Positions 9,038-20,057 are shown, counted from the first letter of the stretch. The stretch: 64,000 nt of DNA from Lineus longissimus (GCF_910592395.1 NC_088324.1:2110001-2174000); one strand, 5' to 3'. Program-made: numbers and translations. Notes: generated by a model from the letters alone, not told the origin.

Positions 9038-12000
9038 ATGCCTAAACATACCACAAAATCAGTCAAATACATCGAAACGGACTCTGACGAAGACTTTGCC
9101 CCACCCCCTGCTGCAGCAGCACAGCCTAAGAAGGATAAACCCAAGTCTCGTAGGCCAAACAGAAAAGCAAAAGACCCCAAGGACAAAGCTGGTTTCATAA
9201 TTACTGCAAATGATAAGGGTAACAGCTGCCATGAAATACACGATTGTCTCTTCGAGTGTGTTAGGATTAAGAAAAAACCTAAGATGGGCCGAAAAGGTGA
9301 ACACAGATGGTCTCTAGACGTCCGCCAGACTGTCTACGCTCTGATGCGCGACCGTGAGGAACATTTCTCAATTCAGTTTACCCACATCCCTCACCTCAAT
9401 CAAAAGAAAGAGACTCTATGTTTTAAAGATCTTATAATGGTTACCCACGATGAGGAGTTGGCCGTTTGGGAACATTTCTCCAAAGTTCTCTGCAAAGAAA
9501 TTCGTCTTCTCACGAAACAAAAGACCAAGCCAACCACCGGTATGATGAGAGCCATGATTTCGGAATACTACACTGGTTTCACCCTTGCGAATGAGAAAAA
9601 TGTGCCTAAGCATCTCCATTCCTCAACTTCATACAACTGCGGAGAAAATATTGGCAAAGTTTTCTCCAAGCGTGTCTTCATTGGGACTATCTTGGACAAT
9701 ACCAAACGAATTAAGAGACTTGAGAAAAAATTCACGTCTTTTGTCCAACATGTCCAGAACACCACCGACACCATTATCGAAAACATCAGCGAACCAGAGA
9801 ACCATTCGAATTCCGATTTTGAAGAAGATGACGTCATCCAACCTTCATCTCCTGACACAACCCAAGCCACCGAATATATCCCGAATAATGCACAAGTACA
9901 AGATACCTTGAATCAGCACCAGCAGCCGAAACCAGGCACCTCTTCAGTCTCAGCAACCGATGCAGTACCTCTTACACCATCTCCAATTCCGTCTACAGTA
10001 CCCATACCTGTAACAGTAAATGGTAGCCATGGACCAGCACCCATCCCAGCGACGGTGTCTCATCTCGAAATTCCCGGGTCAGTTGTCTTGTCACTTCCGG
10101 ACCAGACTTTCGAACAGTATCCATTGTACCAGTACCCAACGGCAGCGGATAATTTCCAGTCCTACCCTAAGCAATCACAGCCTTTCCAACAGCAGCAAGA
10201 CCATCACCAAAATCAACACTACCCAGTCTTCTCGGCGTACGAATATAACGTGGCAGATCTGTCAACCATCAACGCCATGTCCTTCCGAGGGATGTTAGAA
10301 GATAACTCAACATATATGTTAGGCAATACCGCAACAGCCAATTTACTTCCCGCCGAAAACACAGCATTCGATCAACCCAAGGCCACCAAAAATGATCTCC
10401 TCGACGAATTATTCGATGAATTGGCAGCCAATGAACCCACAAATATTGGTCAAAACAGAGATGAACCGAATACACCACCACCCATGTCTCGCAACCAGAA
10501 TGGTGAAGTGGATTTCCTAGCCACAGCTGTTGCCGTAGCCCAGTTGGACCTAAATGTGCCACCAGCTGACTTTAACCCACCATCACCCGTCTTACCACAA
10601 CCTGTCATCGAAGAGCCTCAGCCCGAACAACAACACCCAGAGCCTCAGCCTGCTGAACCACAACCAGAACCAATACAAGAACCAGTGCCTCCAGTCATGC
10701 CAGCCGTCCAACCTGAGCCAATTCAGCCACCACAAGCCACCCCACTACATCCAGAACCAGAATTACCAGCCGAAATTGCAGTTCCAGTCCCAGAGCCCGT
10801 CGCAGAAACAGAACCAGACCACCCAGCCGAAACTATCCCGGAGCCAATTCCTGAGCCAGTCATACCGAAAGAAGAAATCCAAGAACGCAACGTTTTTGAC
10901 ATGGTAGCTGCAAACGGCCTGTTATTAAAATCCGAAGAGGCAGCCATTCCAGATCCACAACCGAAGACTTCAACAAATACCGAAATGAAAGTCGAAATGA
11001 TCAAGTCTACCATAACCAATCTGAAAATGGTACTCAAGCCAAAGCCAGAACCAGTCATCAAACCAATCGACCCCAAGCCACCGTCTTCGCAGCAGCACGA
11101 AGAAGCTGATATCGACCTTTTACTCACCAACAATATGAATGATAAAATGGACATGGATTTTAACATGGATATCCACGATAATATGTTTGGAGATGCCGAA
11201 ATGGATGACGACCCTCTCTTCGCCGACGAAGCACCACCACCCCTTCTGATGCCCTTCGCTAAGAAGTCTACACAGCCTAAGCCGTCCAACAGTAACAGTG
11301 CCCCCACAAGCCTTCCCAAGAAGAAGATGTCAACATCCAAAGTCACGAAAATGCCACCACCACCACCGTCACCAGCCTCCAGTATCACCGAGTCCAGTAA
11401 AGCGAAGCCAAAGAAGATCGTAACCAAGAGCACTGGCAGATTCACCCATTCAGGTAATTATGAATTTTTTGACCCATCCAAAATTTCAAAGTCCTAACTT
11501 CCTGATATTCTTGTATTTTTAAATTTTATAAGTTGAACATATATCTAAACCCTACCGTTCAAATTTTGTATTTTCAGACTTTATGGAGGCCAAGAGAACT
11601 TACAATCGCCGTTTCCGAAGTACGTGGAAGTTTGACAAGACGTTGCCGATTTCTCAAGCCGACGCCATGCCACTGTTACCAGCATCCACCATCTACTGTA
11701 CCGACAACACCGTCATTGGTATGCTAAAGGATAGTATCACGACGCTGCAACTCGAAGACGATGTCTATCTTGCCTCGCCGACAGAGTTCTTCAAGTGGGA
11801 AAAGAAAGACCGCTCGAGTTTCAAGGTAAATAGCCAATTTTCCTCGATTTATACTATATTGTTCCATTTTCATGAAGTTAGAAAATATGCAGAGATTCAA
11901 GAAGTGTTGGACTTAGAAAATTGTCGAGAAATATCAAAAATTGTATTTTTTTGCATTTCAGGAAGTTAAAACTTTTCAATATTTTCACTCACCAGATCAC

Positions 12001-12896
12001 TCAAAATTGTTTTCACTTGTATTTTTCAGCCTGGAAATAGCTGGCTAAACAACTCGAAGAGATTTAGCGTCATGCCATGCCGTGTTACACTCAACAATGA
12101 CATCAAGGATACCATCTTCAAACACTGGGTGCTCCTGATCGCCGATTCCAAACACAAGGAGATCAGGATATTCGACAGCCTCCTCAACGATACGTCATCT
12201 TGGATTTACCCGTTACTTCGAAAACACACCGCTTACGATCTGTCTGGTTGGAAACTCAGACCCCATGCAGATCAGGATTATTATCTCTTCCGCCAACACG
12301 ACGGTCACTCATGTGGAGTTTATGTGGCCATGAACTTTGACTGTTTCATGCGATTCAAGAAGCATGGCGAAAACGTTTCCGAAATTCGAAAGGACTTGTC
12401 ATACCTTGTGGAATACAAGAAACAAAAGTTTGTGGGCTACATGAAACGGGTCACCATCACTGACCCCACGAAACTCACAACTCAAACCTGTTCTATGAAA
12501 TCTAGCGGAGTTGGACCACGCCACCCGCAAGCACCACGCAAGGAGATATCGAACTGTGTTGTTGCGAATGACAGTGATAGTGACAGTGATGACGATTGTG
12601 TCTTTATTTCTGAGACAAAGTCCGAATCAGACTGCGAATCGTCTTCTCCGAAAAAGGCAAATCCACCTGAACTATTGGACGACAGTGATAACGAATCAGT
12701 GCCTGAGTTAACACTCACGCCACCACCCTCTCCTATGGGTGTTCCTCTCAATTTGCAAGCCGACGAACTGCCTGACATTCTTCCCATTAAAACCAAAAGG
12801 AATAAACTTGCTAAGCGAAAGTGCACAGACTGTCCTCCAACCCCTGTGGTTGAAAAGAAACCAAAAACGTGTAAAAAATTACTTTGTGTTGTGTGA
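9038..12896 (+). CDS. Three-exon gene: novel N-terminal region, Pro/Glu-rich linker, C-terminal Ulp1/C48 cysteine protease
   Basis: Exons are 9038-11453, 11578-11825 and 12030-12896. Donors GTAATT and GTAAAT and acceptors TTTTCAG keep the frame, giving 1176 aa. Residues about 45-260 form a compact, unrecognised domain. Residues about 280-800 are low-complexity: Gln/Pro, then P-E-P repeats (about 520-620), then acidic and Lys-rich patches. Residues about 905-1000 carry a C48 pattern: HWVLL (His920), IFDSL (Asp937), FRQ (Gln977) and GHSCGVYV (Cys983), so the catalytic set is intact. The tail is acidic, with SDSDSD, PPPSP and Lys-rich basic clusters. Known relatives of this fold cleave SUMO/ubiquitin-like tags or, in adenovirus-like elements, capsid precursors; the substrate here is unknown. 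It is the only gene between the inverted repeats. The start is the first ATG, preceded by stops. Confidence 0.8.
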
Positions 12897-12952
12897 AATA
12901 GTGTTATTCAGCAGTACGTATTGAACTCTGACTTTGAAGTCAAATATACCTA

Positions 12953-13819
12953 AAGTCTATTTCCCAGCAGAGTAAAGCGGCAAACTGCCCCACAAAGGCC
13001 AGGCTTATCATGCTATTACCCACAGGAATGTAGTGATTAAAAAAAAAACTGTGCACCAGCCGCCGAACTACAGAGCGAACAAAAGAGTCATATCTGATAT
13101 TGGATGGAGCACGTTCTTCTTTCATCATCTTTTTCTTCTTCCTTGGGGTGACCAGTTTCCCTGTCTCCTTCTTCTCCTTCCTGGCCTTCCACACTGATGA
13201 CGCACCAACACCACAGGCTTCAGCAGTTGTCTGAACACATCTTTCTACTGTCAACTTCGGGTTTTTCTTCTTGAAAAAGTCCAACACATTCAAAATGATT
13301 TCTTTCTGCGTGCTCTTAAAAGTAGCTCCTGACTTGTGTTTGACAGGTCCCCGAGATGGCCCTGGCTCCTCATCATCATCATGGGGTAAACCAGGGGTAG
13401 GGAGTACATAGAATAACAAAAGAAAACCAAGGAAAAACATCTTCAAGAACAAAGGTATACTTGACTTCACAATGGTGAATGAGAAACTTCAGTGTCTCAA
13501 CAAAAACACATGGTTAAACCAGGAAATTACCAAGAATCAGGAGGAAAATCCATCTTCCTGAGTGACGTCAGCTGTTTCCATGCAGTAAGATACCCTGTTC
13601 TCAAATCATTGAAAAATCTTAAGAACTTGACCAACTGCATTCTACAGATTTACACATAGTCATGCATGCAACCCCTAAATAAGAAGTGTGCTAAAATTTC
13701 GAAAAAGGGTATATGGCTACCTGAGACCTGGGAAGCCTGGCTGGCAGTCAGCTAAGCAGGATATTTTATTAATTGGCTGAGTTTGAAGATGCCGCTTTAC
13801 TCTGCTGGGAAATAGACTT
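12953..13819. mobile_element. Nested Tc1/mariner-type element with 30-bp perfect TIRs and TA duplication
   Basis: The 30 terminal bases at 12953-12982 (starting AAGTCTATTTCCCAGCAGAG) are repeated exactly in inverse at 13790-13819. The flanks are TA on both sides (12951-12952 and 13820-13821), the target-site duplication typical of Tc1/mariner-related elements. At 867 bp it is too short for a full transposase and carries only the N-terminal part of one on the minus strand. It sits 56 bp downstream of the protease gene's stop, in its 3' UTR region. Confidence 0.9.
13065..13410 (-). pseudogene. N-terminal helix-turn-helix fragment of a Tc1/mariner-like (DDE_3-type) transposase
   Basis: On the minus strand the frame gives a Pro/Asp-rich stretch, then a helical segment (KEIILNVLDFFKKKNP around 13300), a second helix (CVQTTAEACGVGASSVWKAR around 13200-13240) and a basic KETGKLVTPRKKKK segment. 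This resembles the helix-turn-helix start of IS630/Tc1-type transposases. No catalytic D-D-E/D portion follows, so this is an internally deleted derivative that would have to be mobilised in trans. The hydrophobic residues at the N-terminal side of the open frame are probably not part of the original protein. Confidence 0.6.
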
Positions 13820-13897
13820 TATTTTATTACCCTTCATGTTGATACTAACATACTCCTGCCATTTCGAAATTCTCTGTTGAGTGCCAACATCAATGAT

Positions 13898-13962
13898 AAT
13901 AAATATTACTGTAAATAATTGTGGTGCATATGTATAATGAAAATGATGTGAATTGTAATAAA
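13898..13962 (+). terminator. Candidate poly(A) signals of the protease gene
   Basis: AATAAA occurs at 13898-13903 and 13957-13962, in the AT-rich stretch between the nested Tc1-like element and the right inverted repeat. Without the nested insertion they would lie about 130-190 bp after the stop codon at 12894-12896. No cleavage-site evidence is available. Confidence 0.35.
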
Positions 13963-14013
13963 TTGTATTAGAGTAACCATCTGTGTAGTATTCGTTCTGG
14001 TTCCAGTGTGCTC

Positions 14014-14352
14014 CCGATGTGTGAAAAATTCAGAGTCCAGATTTGTTGAGTTAATTTCGGTGAATTTCTAAGTCCAGATTTGTTCAGTTAATTTTCGCCA
14101 AAATTAACTCAACCACAGAACAAATTCCTATCTGAAATTTTCCAAGTCCACAGTTGTTCAGTTAATATTGGCGAAAAATAACTGAACTACTACGGAACAA
14201 ATATCTGGGTGAAATTTTCAAAGTACAGATTTGTTTTAATTTTCACCAAAGTTCCGAAAGCACTACAAGACATGGAATTTCACTTCCAACTTCCGCTGAT
14301 TTATGGAAAGTTAGAATATGAGTTTTCACAACTTCCTGTTCGTGTACTATTT
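14014..14352. repeat. Right copy of 339-bp perfect inverted repeat, cut by the gap
   Basis: Exact reverse complement of 1290-1628. It stops at the first N, so the outer boundary of the element is not visible here. It holds the same iterated AGTTAATTTT...AAAATTAACT palindromes. Confidence 0.85.
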
Positions 14353-14452
14353 NNNNNNNNNNNNNNNNNNNNNNNNNNNNNNNNNNNNNNNNNNNNNNNN
14401 NNNNNNNNNNNNNNNNNNNNNNNNNNNNNNNNNNNNNNNNNNNNNNNNNNNN
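14353..14452. other. Assembly gap of 100 N
   Basis: Exactly 100 N, the usual placeholder for a gap of unknown size. It separates the inverted repeat from the TTAGGG array, so adjacency of these two is a scaffolding inference. Confidence 0.95.
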
Positions 14453-14459
14453 GTGAAGA

Positions 14460-14558
14460 GGGTTAGGGTTAGGGTTAGGGTTAGGGTTAGGGTTAGGAGG
14501 TTTTAGGGTTAGGGTTAGGGTTAGATAGGGTTATTTAGGGTTAGGGTCAGGGTTAGGG
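14460..14558 (+). repeat. Interstitial TTAGGG telomere-type array
   Basis: About fourteen TTAGGG units with a few variants (TTAGGAGG, TTTAGGG, TTAGATAGGG, TCAGGG). The G-rich strand runs 5' to 3' to the right and is followed by a BEL/Pao remnant, so it does not mark a chromosome end in this orientation. Degeneracy and flanking sequence indicate an interstitial array or a scaffold misjoin. Confidence 0.85.
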
Positions 14559-14605
14559 AGCGCCCTCCAGGGAGTCAATGGAATTGACCGCTCCCTAACG
14601 CTAAC

Positions 14606-15400
14606 TATGCGAGTGCGATTGAACTTTTGAGAGAACGATATGGACAGAACCACTAACTAAAAGCAGCCCTCATGAAAGCCCTCTGGGACCTTCCCAAACC
14701 AAGCGATGAAATTGACAACGTGAAGAGCTTTTATGATCAACTTGAAAGTCACATCCGTGGCCTACGTAGTATAGGAATGGAGGAGAGTTCCTACGGCGTC
14801 CTACTAGTGCCCCTCATCATGGAGAAACTTCCACGCCGACTGAGACAACTCATCACCCGTGACCATGGAGCGAGAGACTGGCAACTACAAGAAGTCCGCG
14901 AGGCGATCAAGAGAGAAATTGACATTTCAATTCAAGGAGACGCAATTCTGGATCTGTGTAATGATTCAAACATTGGATATGCCACACCCACTGCCGCATT
15001 TAGTGTTAACGCCACCAGGAATACTAGTAGGAGTGAGAAAAAATGCGCGAAATGTGTATTTTGTTCTACTGATAATAATCCCAGCGTCCATTGTAAAAGT
15101 GTTACTGATCCAAAGCGCAGATGGGAAATCGTAAAAAGGGCCGATTTGTGTTTTAACTGCCTTGGCAACCATCCGGCAAAGTTTTGCAATTCAACCACCA
15201 AATGCCACAAATGCAGGTGACGCCATCATACCGCACTGTGCGATTCATCCCGACAGGCCTCAAATAGATCCTCAAACCCTAGGTCAACCGCAAATCCCAA
15301 CAATGAAAGGGAACAAGCTGAAACCGCCACAACTGTTCACCAGAAGTTGGTTAACACCAAACCCCTTATGTTGGGTCCCGCAATTCTGAAATCCGCCGAT
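14606..15400 (+). pseudogene. BEL/Pao retrotransposon gag remnant with zinc knuckles
   Basis: The translation matches the DUF1759-type gag of BEL/Pao elements: AIELLRERYGQ, then KALWDLPKPSDEID, SFYDQLESHIRGL and a Cys/His block (CVFC, CFNCLGNHPAKFC, CHKC, then RHHTALC). In-frame stops at about 14653 and at the TGA after CHKCR (15218-15220) break the frame; each could come from one substitution. The 5' LTR is not visible, perhaps lost at the TTAGGG junction. Confidence 0.8.
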
Positions 15401-16026
15401 GCAACCGCAAAATCTGACCTGCTCAACTAAGGTCAACATCACTCTAGATGAAGGGAGCCATCTCGAACTCAAACCGCAATCTCGAGAGATGATAAAAATA
15501 GCATTCTTTGGGGCTAACGCCGAAGTCGTACGTGCGTTGGATAACGTCATCGTCCAAATCGAAACCGCTTCTCGAGTAGAAAATGTTCCCATGAAAATGC
15601 TAATCGTCCCGAAGATTTCAGCACCAATTAGCACCTGCCCCCAAGCAATCTTCGCCTTACCACATCTAAAGAACCTCAAGTTTGCGGAAACCAGCTCCGG
15701 GGACTTTATGGAAATTGACATCCTGATTGGTGCGGACTACTATTGGTCAATAGTTGGAGACAAAATTGTCCGTCCCGCAGAAAACACCCTCAGAGATTCA
15801 TCTGCCAGCACCCCAATCCGAGTAGTATATGACGCGTCCTGCAAGAAGTCAAATGATCACCCAAGCCTGAATGATTGCCTGGACCCCGGTCCAAACTGCC
15901 TCAACGAGCTCAACGCCATACTTCTCCGTTTTAGAAAGCACCCTATAGGCCTTTCGAGTGATACTGGGCATTTTACATTTTGACATAAAGACGTCGCAGA
16001 AGAAGAAGGGTCACTGCGGACGTATT
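15401..16026 (+). pseudogene. BEL/Pao protease (DUF1758) joined to a reverse-transcriptase scrap
   Basis: The frame carries a Pao-type aspartic protease segment with LDEGS at the active-site position and the conserved DILIGADYYWSIVGDKIVR. It then passes directly into TPIRVVYDASCKK and SLNDCLDPGPNCLNEL, the start of the Pao reverse transcriptase. The stretch normally lying between these is missing, so an internal deletion occurred near 15810. The rest of RT, RNase H and integrase are absent. Confidence 0.75.
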
Positions 16027-16239
16027 TAAGTATGGTATGTATCACTATTGTGTAATGACGATGAGATCAAAGACAGTTAGTAGTATTTGATTCAATTAGG
16101 TCTTTTTGGCAACTTTGCTATGCAACTAGGTCTAATTTCAACACGTACGGCATGATGCTTGGCTATTAGCAGCGGCACTGCCAGTGGTGACAAATCCAAA
16201 ACACACACAGTGTATTAGGTACATAGGCATACATGGTAC

Positions 16240-16741
16240 TTGATCTGCAGATATACTAAAGTATTCAGCAGATATAGTCGAAGGCTTGAAAAATGAGATA
16301 AAGCAGCTGAAGATTGAATCAAATAGGCAAGCCCAGTACAGCAGGAAGGACACTATATGAATGTTCGGTGTGAAAGAAAACCAAAACGAGAATGCAAAGG
16401 ATGCAGCATTAGAGGTCATAGTTGACAAGATGGGTGTTACAGCAGGAGCGGTCGACCTGGCTGTGGCACACAGACTTCCAGCCAGGGGAAAGGACAAACC
16501 TAAACCAATGATAGTGCGCTTCTATGATCGAGATTGTAAGGCAGAGGTGATGGCAAGGCGAAAGAAATTAAAAGGAACGAGGATATATGTTGCAGAGGAT
16601 ATGACTTCAGAAAACATGAAACTATTGAATCGAGCAAAAACATCAGGAAAATTCGAAAGTGTATGGTTTGCAAATGGACGGGTTAGAGCAGCGGAAAAAT
16701 CTGGGAAAAGAACGATCCTAGAAATCTTTGATGTGTTCTAA
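16240..16741 (+). pseudogene. L1/Tx1-like LINE ORF1 (RRM-type nucleic-acid-binding protein) remnant
   Basis: A coiled-coil-like segment ending in RQAQYSRKD leads into MFGVKENQNENAKDAALEVI, the RRM-like block (VAHRLPARGKDKPKPMIVRF) and the C-terminal domain (GTRIYVAEDMTSENMKLLNR). This is the layout of L1-type ORF1 proteins, which bind LINE RNA. A TGA at 16357-16359 interrupts the frame between the coiled coil and the RRM where relatives usually have a basic residue, so one substitution explains it. It lies upstream of the ORF2 pieces in the same orientation. Confidence 0.65.
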
Positions 16742-17448
16742 TAACAACATTGTCTTATAATCAGGACTCATCTCAACAAGGACATATTTCGAAGTCTTTA
16801 TTCAAATAGCCACCTAAGGGCATTGGGTTATTTGTGGTTTGTCTTTGTTTTCTGTTTTGTTTTTGTGTTTTTGAACAATTTCAGTATCAGTGATGTTCTC
16901 CTAATATGACTAATCCATGGAATTACACGACAATGAAACTGGGGATGTTATAAGACAGAGTGTGTGTTTTCTGCAAGAACGTGTATGTAATCTCATTCTT
17001 CTACCACTTTAGTGACTTCTATGGTATAGAGACGGTTTATCTGATACAGTGACAGCATTTTCGTGGATGTTCAATAAGAATATATATAACTACATCTAAC
17101 GTCATTACTTTTACGTGTAAGTTGCTTCCTAGTTATTCGAAAGAATACATGTATCTTTGATCATTAGTGCTAAAATCTGTTTATCAGGTTTTTTATTATT
17201 CTATCAAGTGACTTCTAGGGCATAGAGACTGTTATCTGATAGAATTTCGTGAATTTTCTTGTTGTTCAATATATATAATGTATGAAATATTACATCCAGG
17301 TATCTCTAGGGCATAGAGTGTATCTCTACTTGAAACTAGGTGGGTCGTACCATGAGGACACTCCATGGTCGTGTATTAGAATTCCTTTGACATTTCCTTT
17401 AATTGCTGACATTTCTTTTACTTGCTTCCTAGCTATAAGATTTAGGCA
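16742..17448. other. LINE inter-ORF region with short direct repeats
   Basis: No coding frame. A phrase of about 60 bp recurs in diverged form: TGACTTCTATGGTATAGAGA at 17010 and TGACTTCTAGGGCATAGAGA at 17209, each followed by TTATCTGATA and an ATATATA run. A shorter piece is at 17301. The first part of the endonuclease, expected before 17449, is not recognisable. Confidence 0.5.
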
Positions 17449-18490
17449 GTGATCAATGATTACAGAATGACGCTAATAAACTTGTATGGGCCAAATGAGG
17501 ACACACCAACTTTCTTTACAAATATAAGAACCAAAATAGGGGAATTTGATCATAATAATACGGTGGTGGGAGGGGATTTCAATGTAGTTCAACTAGATAA
17601 TTACAATTTGATGAATAAAAACAACCCAAAGGCAAATGAAGCTGTAAATGAAATGAAACTAGACCGTGATCTACATGATCCTTGGCGGGATAAAAACCCT
17701 GACACCCGCATGTACACATGGCATAACTCTAGGAATCAGCTCAGTCGTCTCGATTATTTTCTGATATCCTACAGTATAAGAGACAAAGTAGATAACATTT
17801 GCATAAAACCTTGGTATAGATCTGACCATTCAGTGGTGGAATTAACATTAAATTTATCACACCAACAAAAAGGCCCAGGGCTGTGGAGGTTTAACAACTC
17901 ATTACTAAAGGATGAAGAATACACAAAGGAAATTAAAAGGGTCATAAATGATGTCACAAAGCAAAACAATAACCTAAGGGATCAACTTGCATTTGAATTT
18001 CTAAAAACCAAAATAAGGTGAAAAACTATTGCATAGTCGACAGCCAAAAAGAGGGAAAATGAAAAACAGGAGAAACTGTTAGATAATAAAATGGATGCTT
18101 TGCATATAAAATATAATGCTAATCCTAATGTAGAAAACTTAACTAAATTTAATGAAGTGCAAAACGACCTAAAGATACTAAGAGATTATAAAATAGATGG
18201 GATGATAACAAGAGCAAAAGCAAAATGGCATTTAGAGGGCGAAAAAAACTCAAAATACTTCTGCAATCTGGAAAACAGACATTTTCAGGCAAAAGCTATT
18301 AAGGAACTGAGGGACAAGGATGGAAATGAGCTCAATGATTTAAATGACATTTTAAAGGAACAGCAGGCCTTCTATGAGAATCTTTATAAACATAAACCTA
18401 CAAATACGACCAATGAAAACTTGAATATTTTCTTCACAGAAGATGATACGATACAAAAATTTACAGATGAACAATATGGCAAGCCGTTTG
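17449..18490 (+). pseudogene. L1/Tx1-like LINE ORF2: endonuclease C-terminal half and linker
   Basis: The EEP-type endonuclease motifs LYGPNED, VVGGDFN, SRLDYFLIS and RSDHSVVELTL are present at 17480-17850, followed by the usual ORF2 linker (LEGEKNSKYFCNLENRHFQAK). A TGA at about 18019 breaks the frame once. The frame is lost at about 18485, where repeat sequence begins. The N-terminal catalytic part of the endonuclease is missing. The matching RT resumes at about 20836. Confidence 0.75.
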
Positions 18491-19560
18491 CTTCAAAAAG
18501 TCGAGATGATTTTTTTCAAGTCAAGATTTTTTTTTCAAGTCAAGAAAAAATATTTCAAGTCAAGAAATTTCTTCAATGAAACGGCCAGGGGCCATTGTGC
18601 TCACCGTATACATCTTTTAGTAGGCAGGATCATGCTTAATTAAGAGGTGAATATGGTGAACACAATCAGGCATGAAGACTTTTTTAGATGTGTATTGATG
18701 TCAAGTAATAAGACACGGCAGTATATATAAGTTTATGATCCAACCAATAATTGTCTATGACATCAACAAGATCAATATCGTGTGATTGCTAAGAGTCCCT
18801 GCAATAAAAAATTCATCGAAAAAAAGTCATTAATAAGCGAGATATTGCACGTCCTACTTTTTCAGTTTTGACCCCCTGGTGGCCAAATCAAGAATCAGAT
18901 CAGGCCAAAATTCGGTGTCAGAGATTATCTGATGTAGGGGGTTACATGTACCAACTTTCAAGTTCATAGCTTCAGCAGTTAAGAAACGTGCCATAGTTAC
19001 ACTCTAATGGCCAATTTACGCCATTTGACCTCTGTGACCTAGAAAAGGAGGTCAAATCCAAAAATTGTAGGACATGTGGTGTATCCTTGCTAGAAGTCCC
19101 TGCCATAAAAATTTTATCGGAAACGATTCACTCAAATGAGCAAGATATTGCACTTCTTCCTTTTTCCATTATGGCCCCCTGGTGGCCGAATAAAGAATCA
19201 GATCAGGCCAAAATTCGGCATCAAAGGTTATCTGATGTAGGGGGTTATATGCACCAAGTTTCAAGTTCATAGCTTTACTGGTTAAGAAACGTGCCATAGT
19301 TTACACTCTAACGGCCAATTTACGCCATCTGACCTCTGTGACCTTGAAAAGTAGGTCAAATTGAAAACTCGTAAGACATGTGATGTATTCTTCCTAAGAG
19401 TACCTACCATAAAAATTTTATCGAAAACAAGTCACTTATAAGCGAGATATCACACTTTTTAGATTTCCACTTTTGGCCCCCTGGTGGCAAAGTCGAGGAT
19501 CAGATCAAACTGAAATTCAGCACCAGAGGCTATGTGATATAGGGGGTTATATGTGACCCC
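18491..19560. repeat. Tandem ~300-bp repeat block inserted in the LINE
   Basis: Starts with A/T-rich TTTTTCAAGTCAAGA repeats, then CCATTGTGCTCACCG. About 2.5 tandem copies follow of a unit near 300 bp marked by CCCCCTGGTGGC (about 18873, 19171 and 19479), GATCAGGCCAAAATTCGG and TGACCTCTGTGACCT. It belongs to the same family as 3420-4016. Confidence 0.7.
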
Positions 19561-20049
19561 CCACGGCAAAACCCGGCATAAGTCGCACTAATTGATTTAG
19601 TGCTACGGCCTGTTAAACCTATTATATGTTGAAAATGCACTGCGAGGTCAATTTTTTGTTGTTGGTCTAATTAGCAAGTTTAAACACTATTTTACCGAAT
19701 TAATCATCTTAAATGTTGAAAATATATTCTTAAAAGCTCTTAAATTATGTTTTTGTAAAGGTTATGCCTTTAAAACAAAGGAAAATTTACCGAAAAACAA
19801 TGCAAAACCTGCCCAAATTCACCGACTTTGACCACGCTGTTGGTATATCCCACTGCCCTTATATGGTTGTAAACAGTAAGCTACGTCATTCTTCTAGTCT
19901 ATTTTGTGCGGGATTCCCAAGGGATTCCCAAATAACATCATTTCTGACCAATAAAAGAAGGTTTTAGAGACCACATTCAATGTGAACAATTACAGCCTGT
20001 TGCCAAACAAAGGCCATAAGGCCGGCGCTGATTGGCCGAGAGACTTCGA
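19561..20049. other. Unassigned stretch before the MULE fragment
   Basis: AT-rich sequence with no recognised feature. It may be the 5' part of the MULE element, since the transposase frame opens at about 20050 after GTGCATGTTGGGAAGATGGC, but no terminal inverted repeat was found. Confidence 0.4.
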
Positions 20050-20057
20050 AGCAGTGC

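Noticed and set aside
10723-11445. 240-codon minus-strand frame rich in Gly and Leu
   Set aside because: Shadow of the Pro/Glu-rich linker of the plus-strand gene; CCA/CCN codons read in reverse give Gly/Trp.
1-14352. Assignment as a Polinton/Maverick
   Set aside because: Long inverted repeats and a protease fit, but no DNA polymerase B, integrase, packaging ATPase or capsid frame is visible on either strand.
14318-14506. Frames running through N and the TTAGGG array (RVRVRVRV)
   Set aside because: Artefact of the gap and of the hexamer repeat.
14460-14558. True chromosome end
   Set aside because: The G-rich strand points into further unique sequence to the right, and the units are degenerate, so this is interstitial or a scaffold join.
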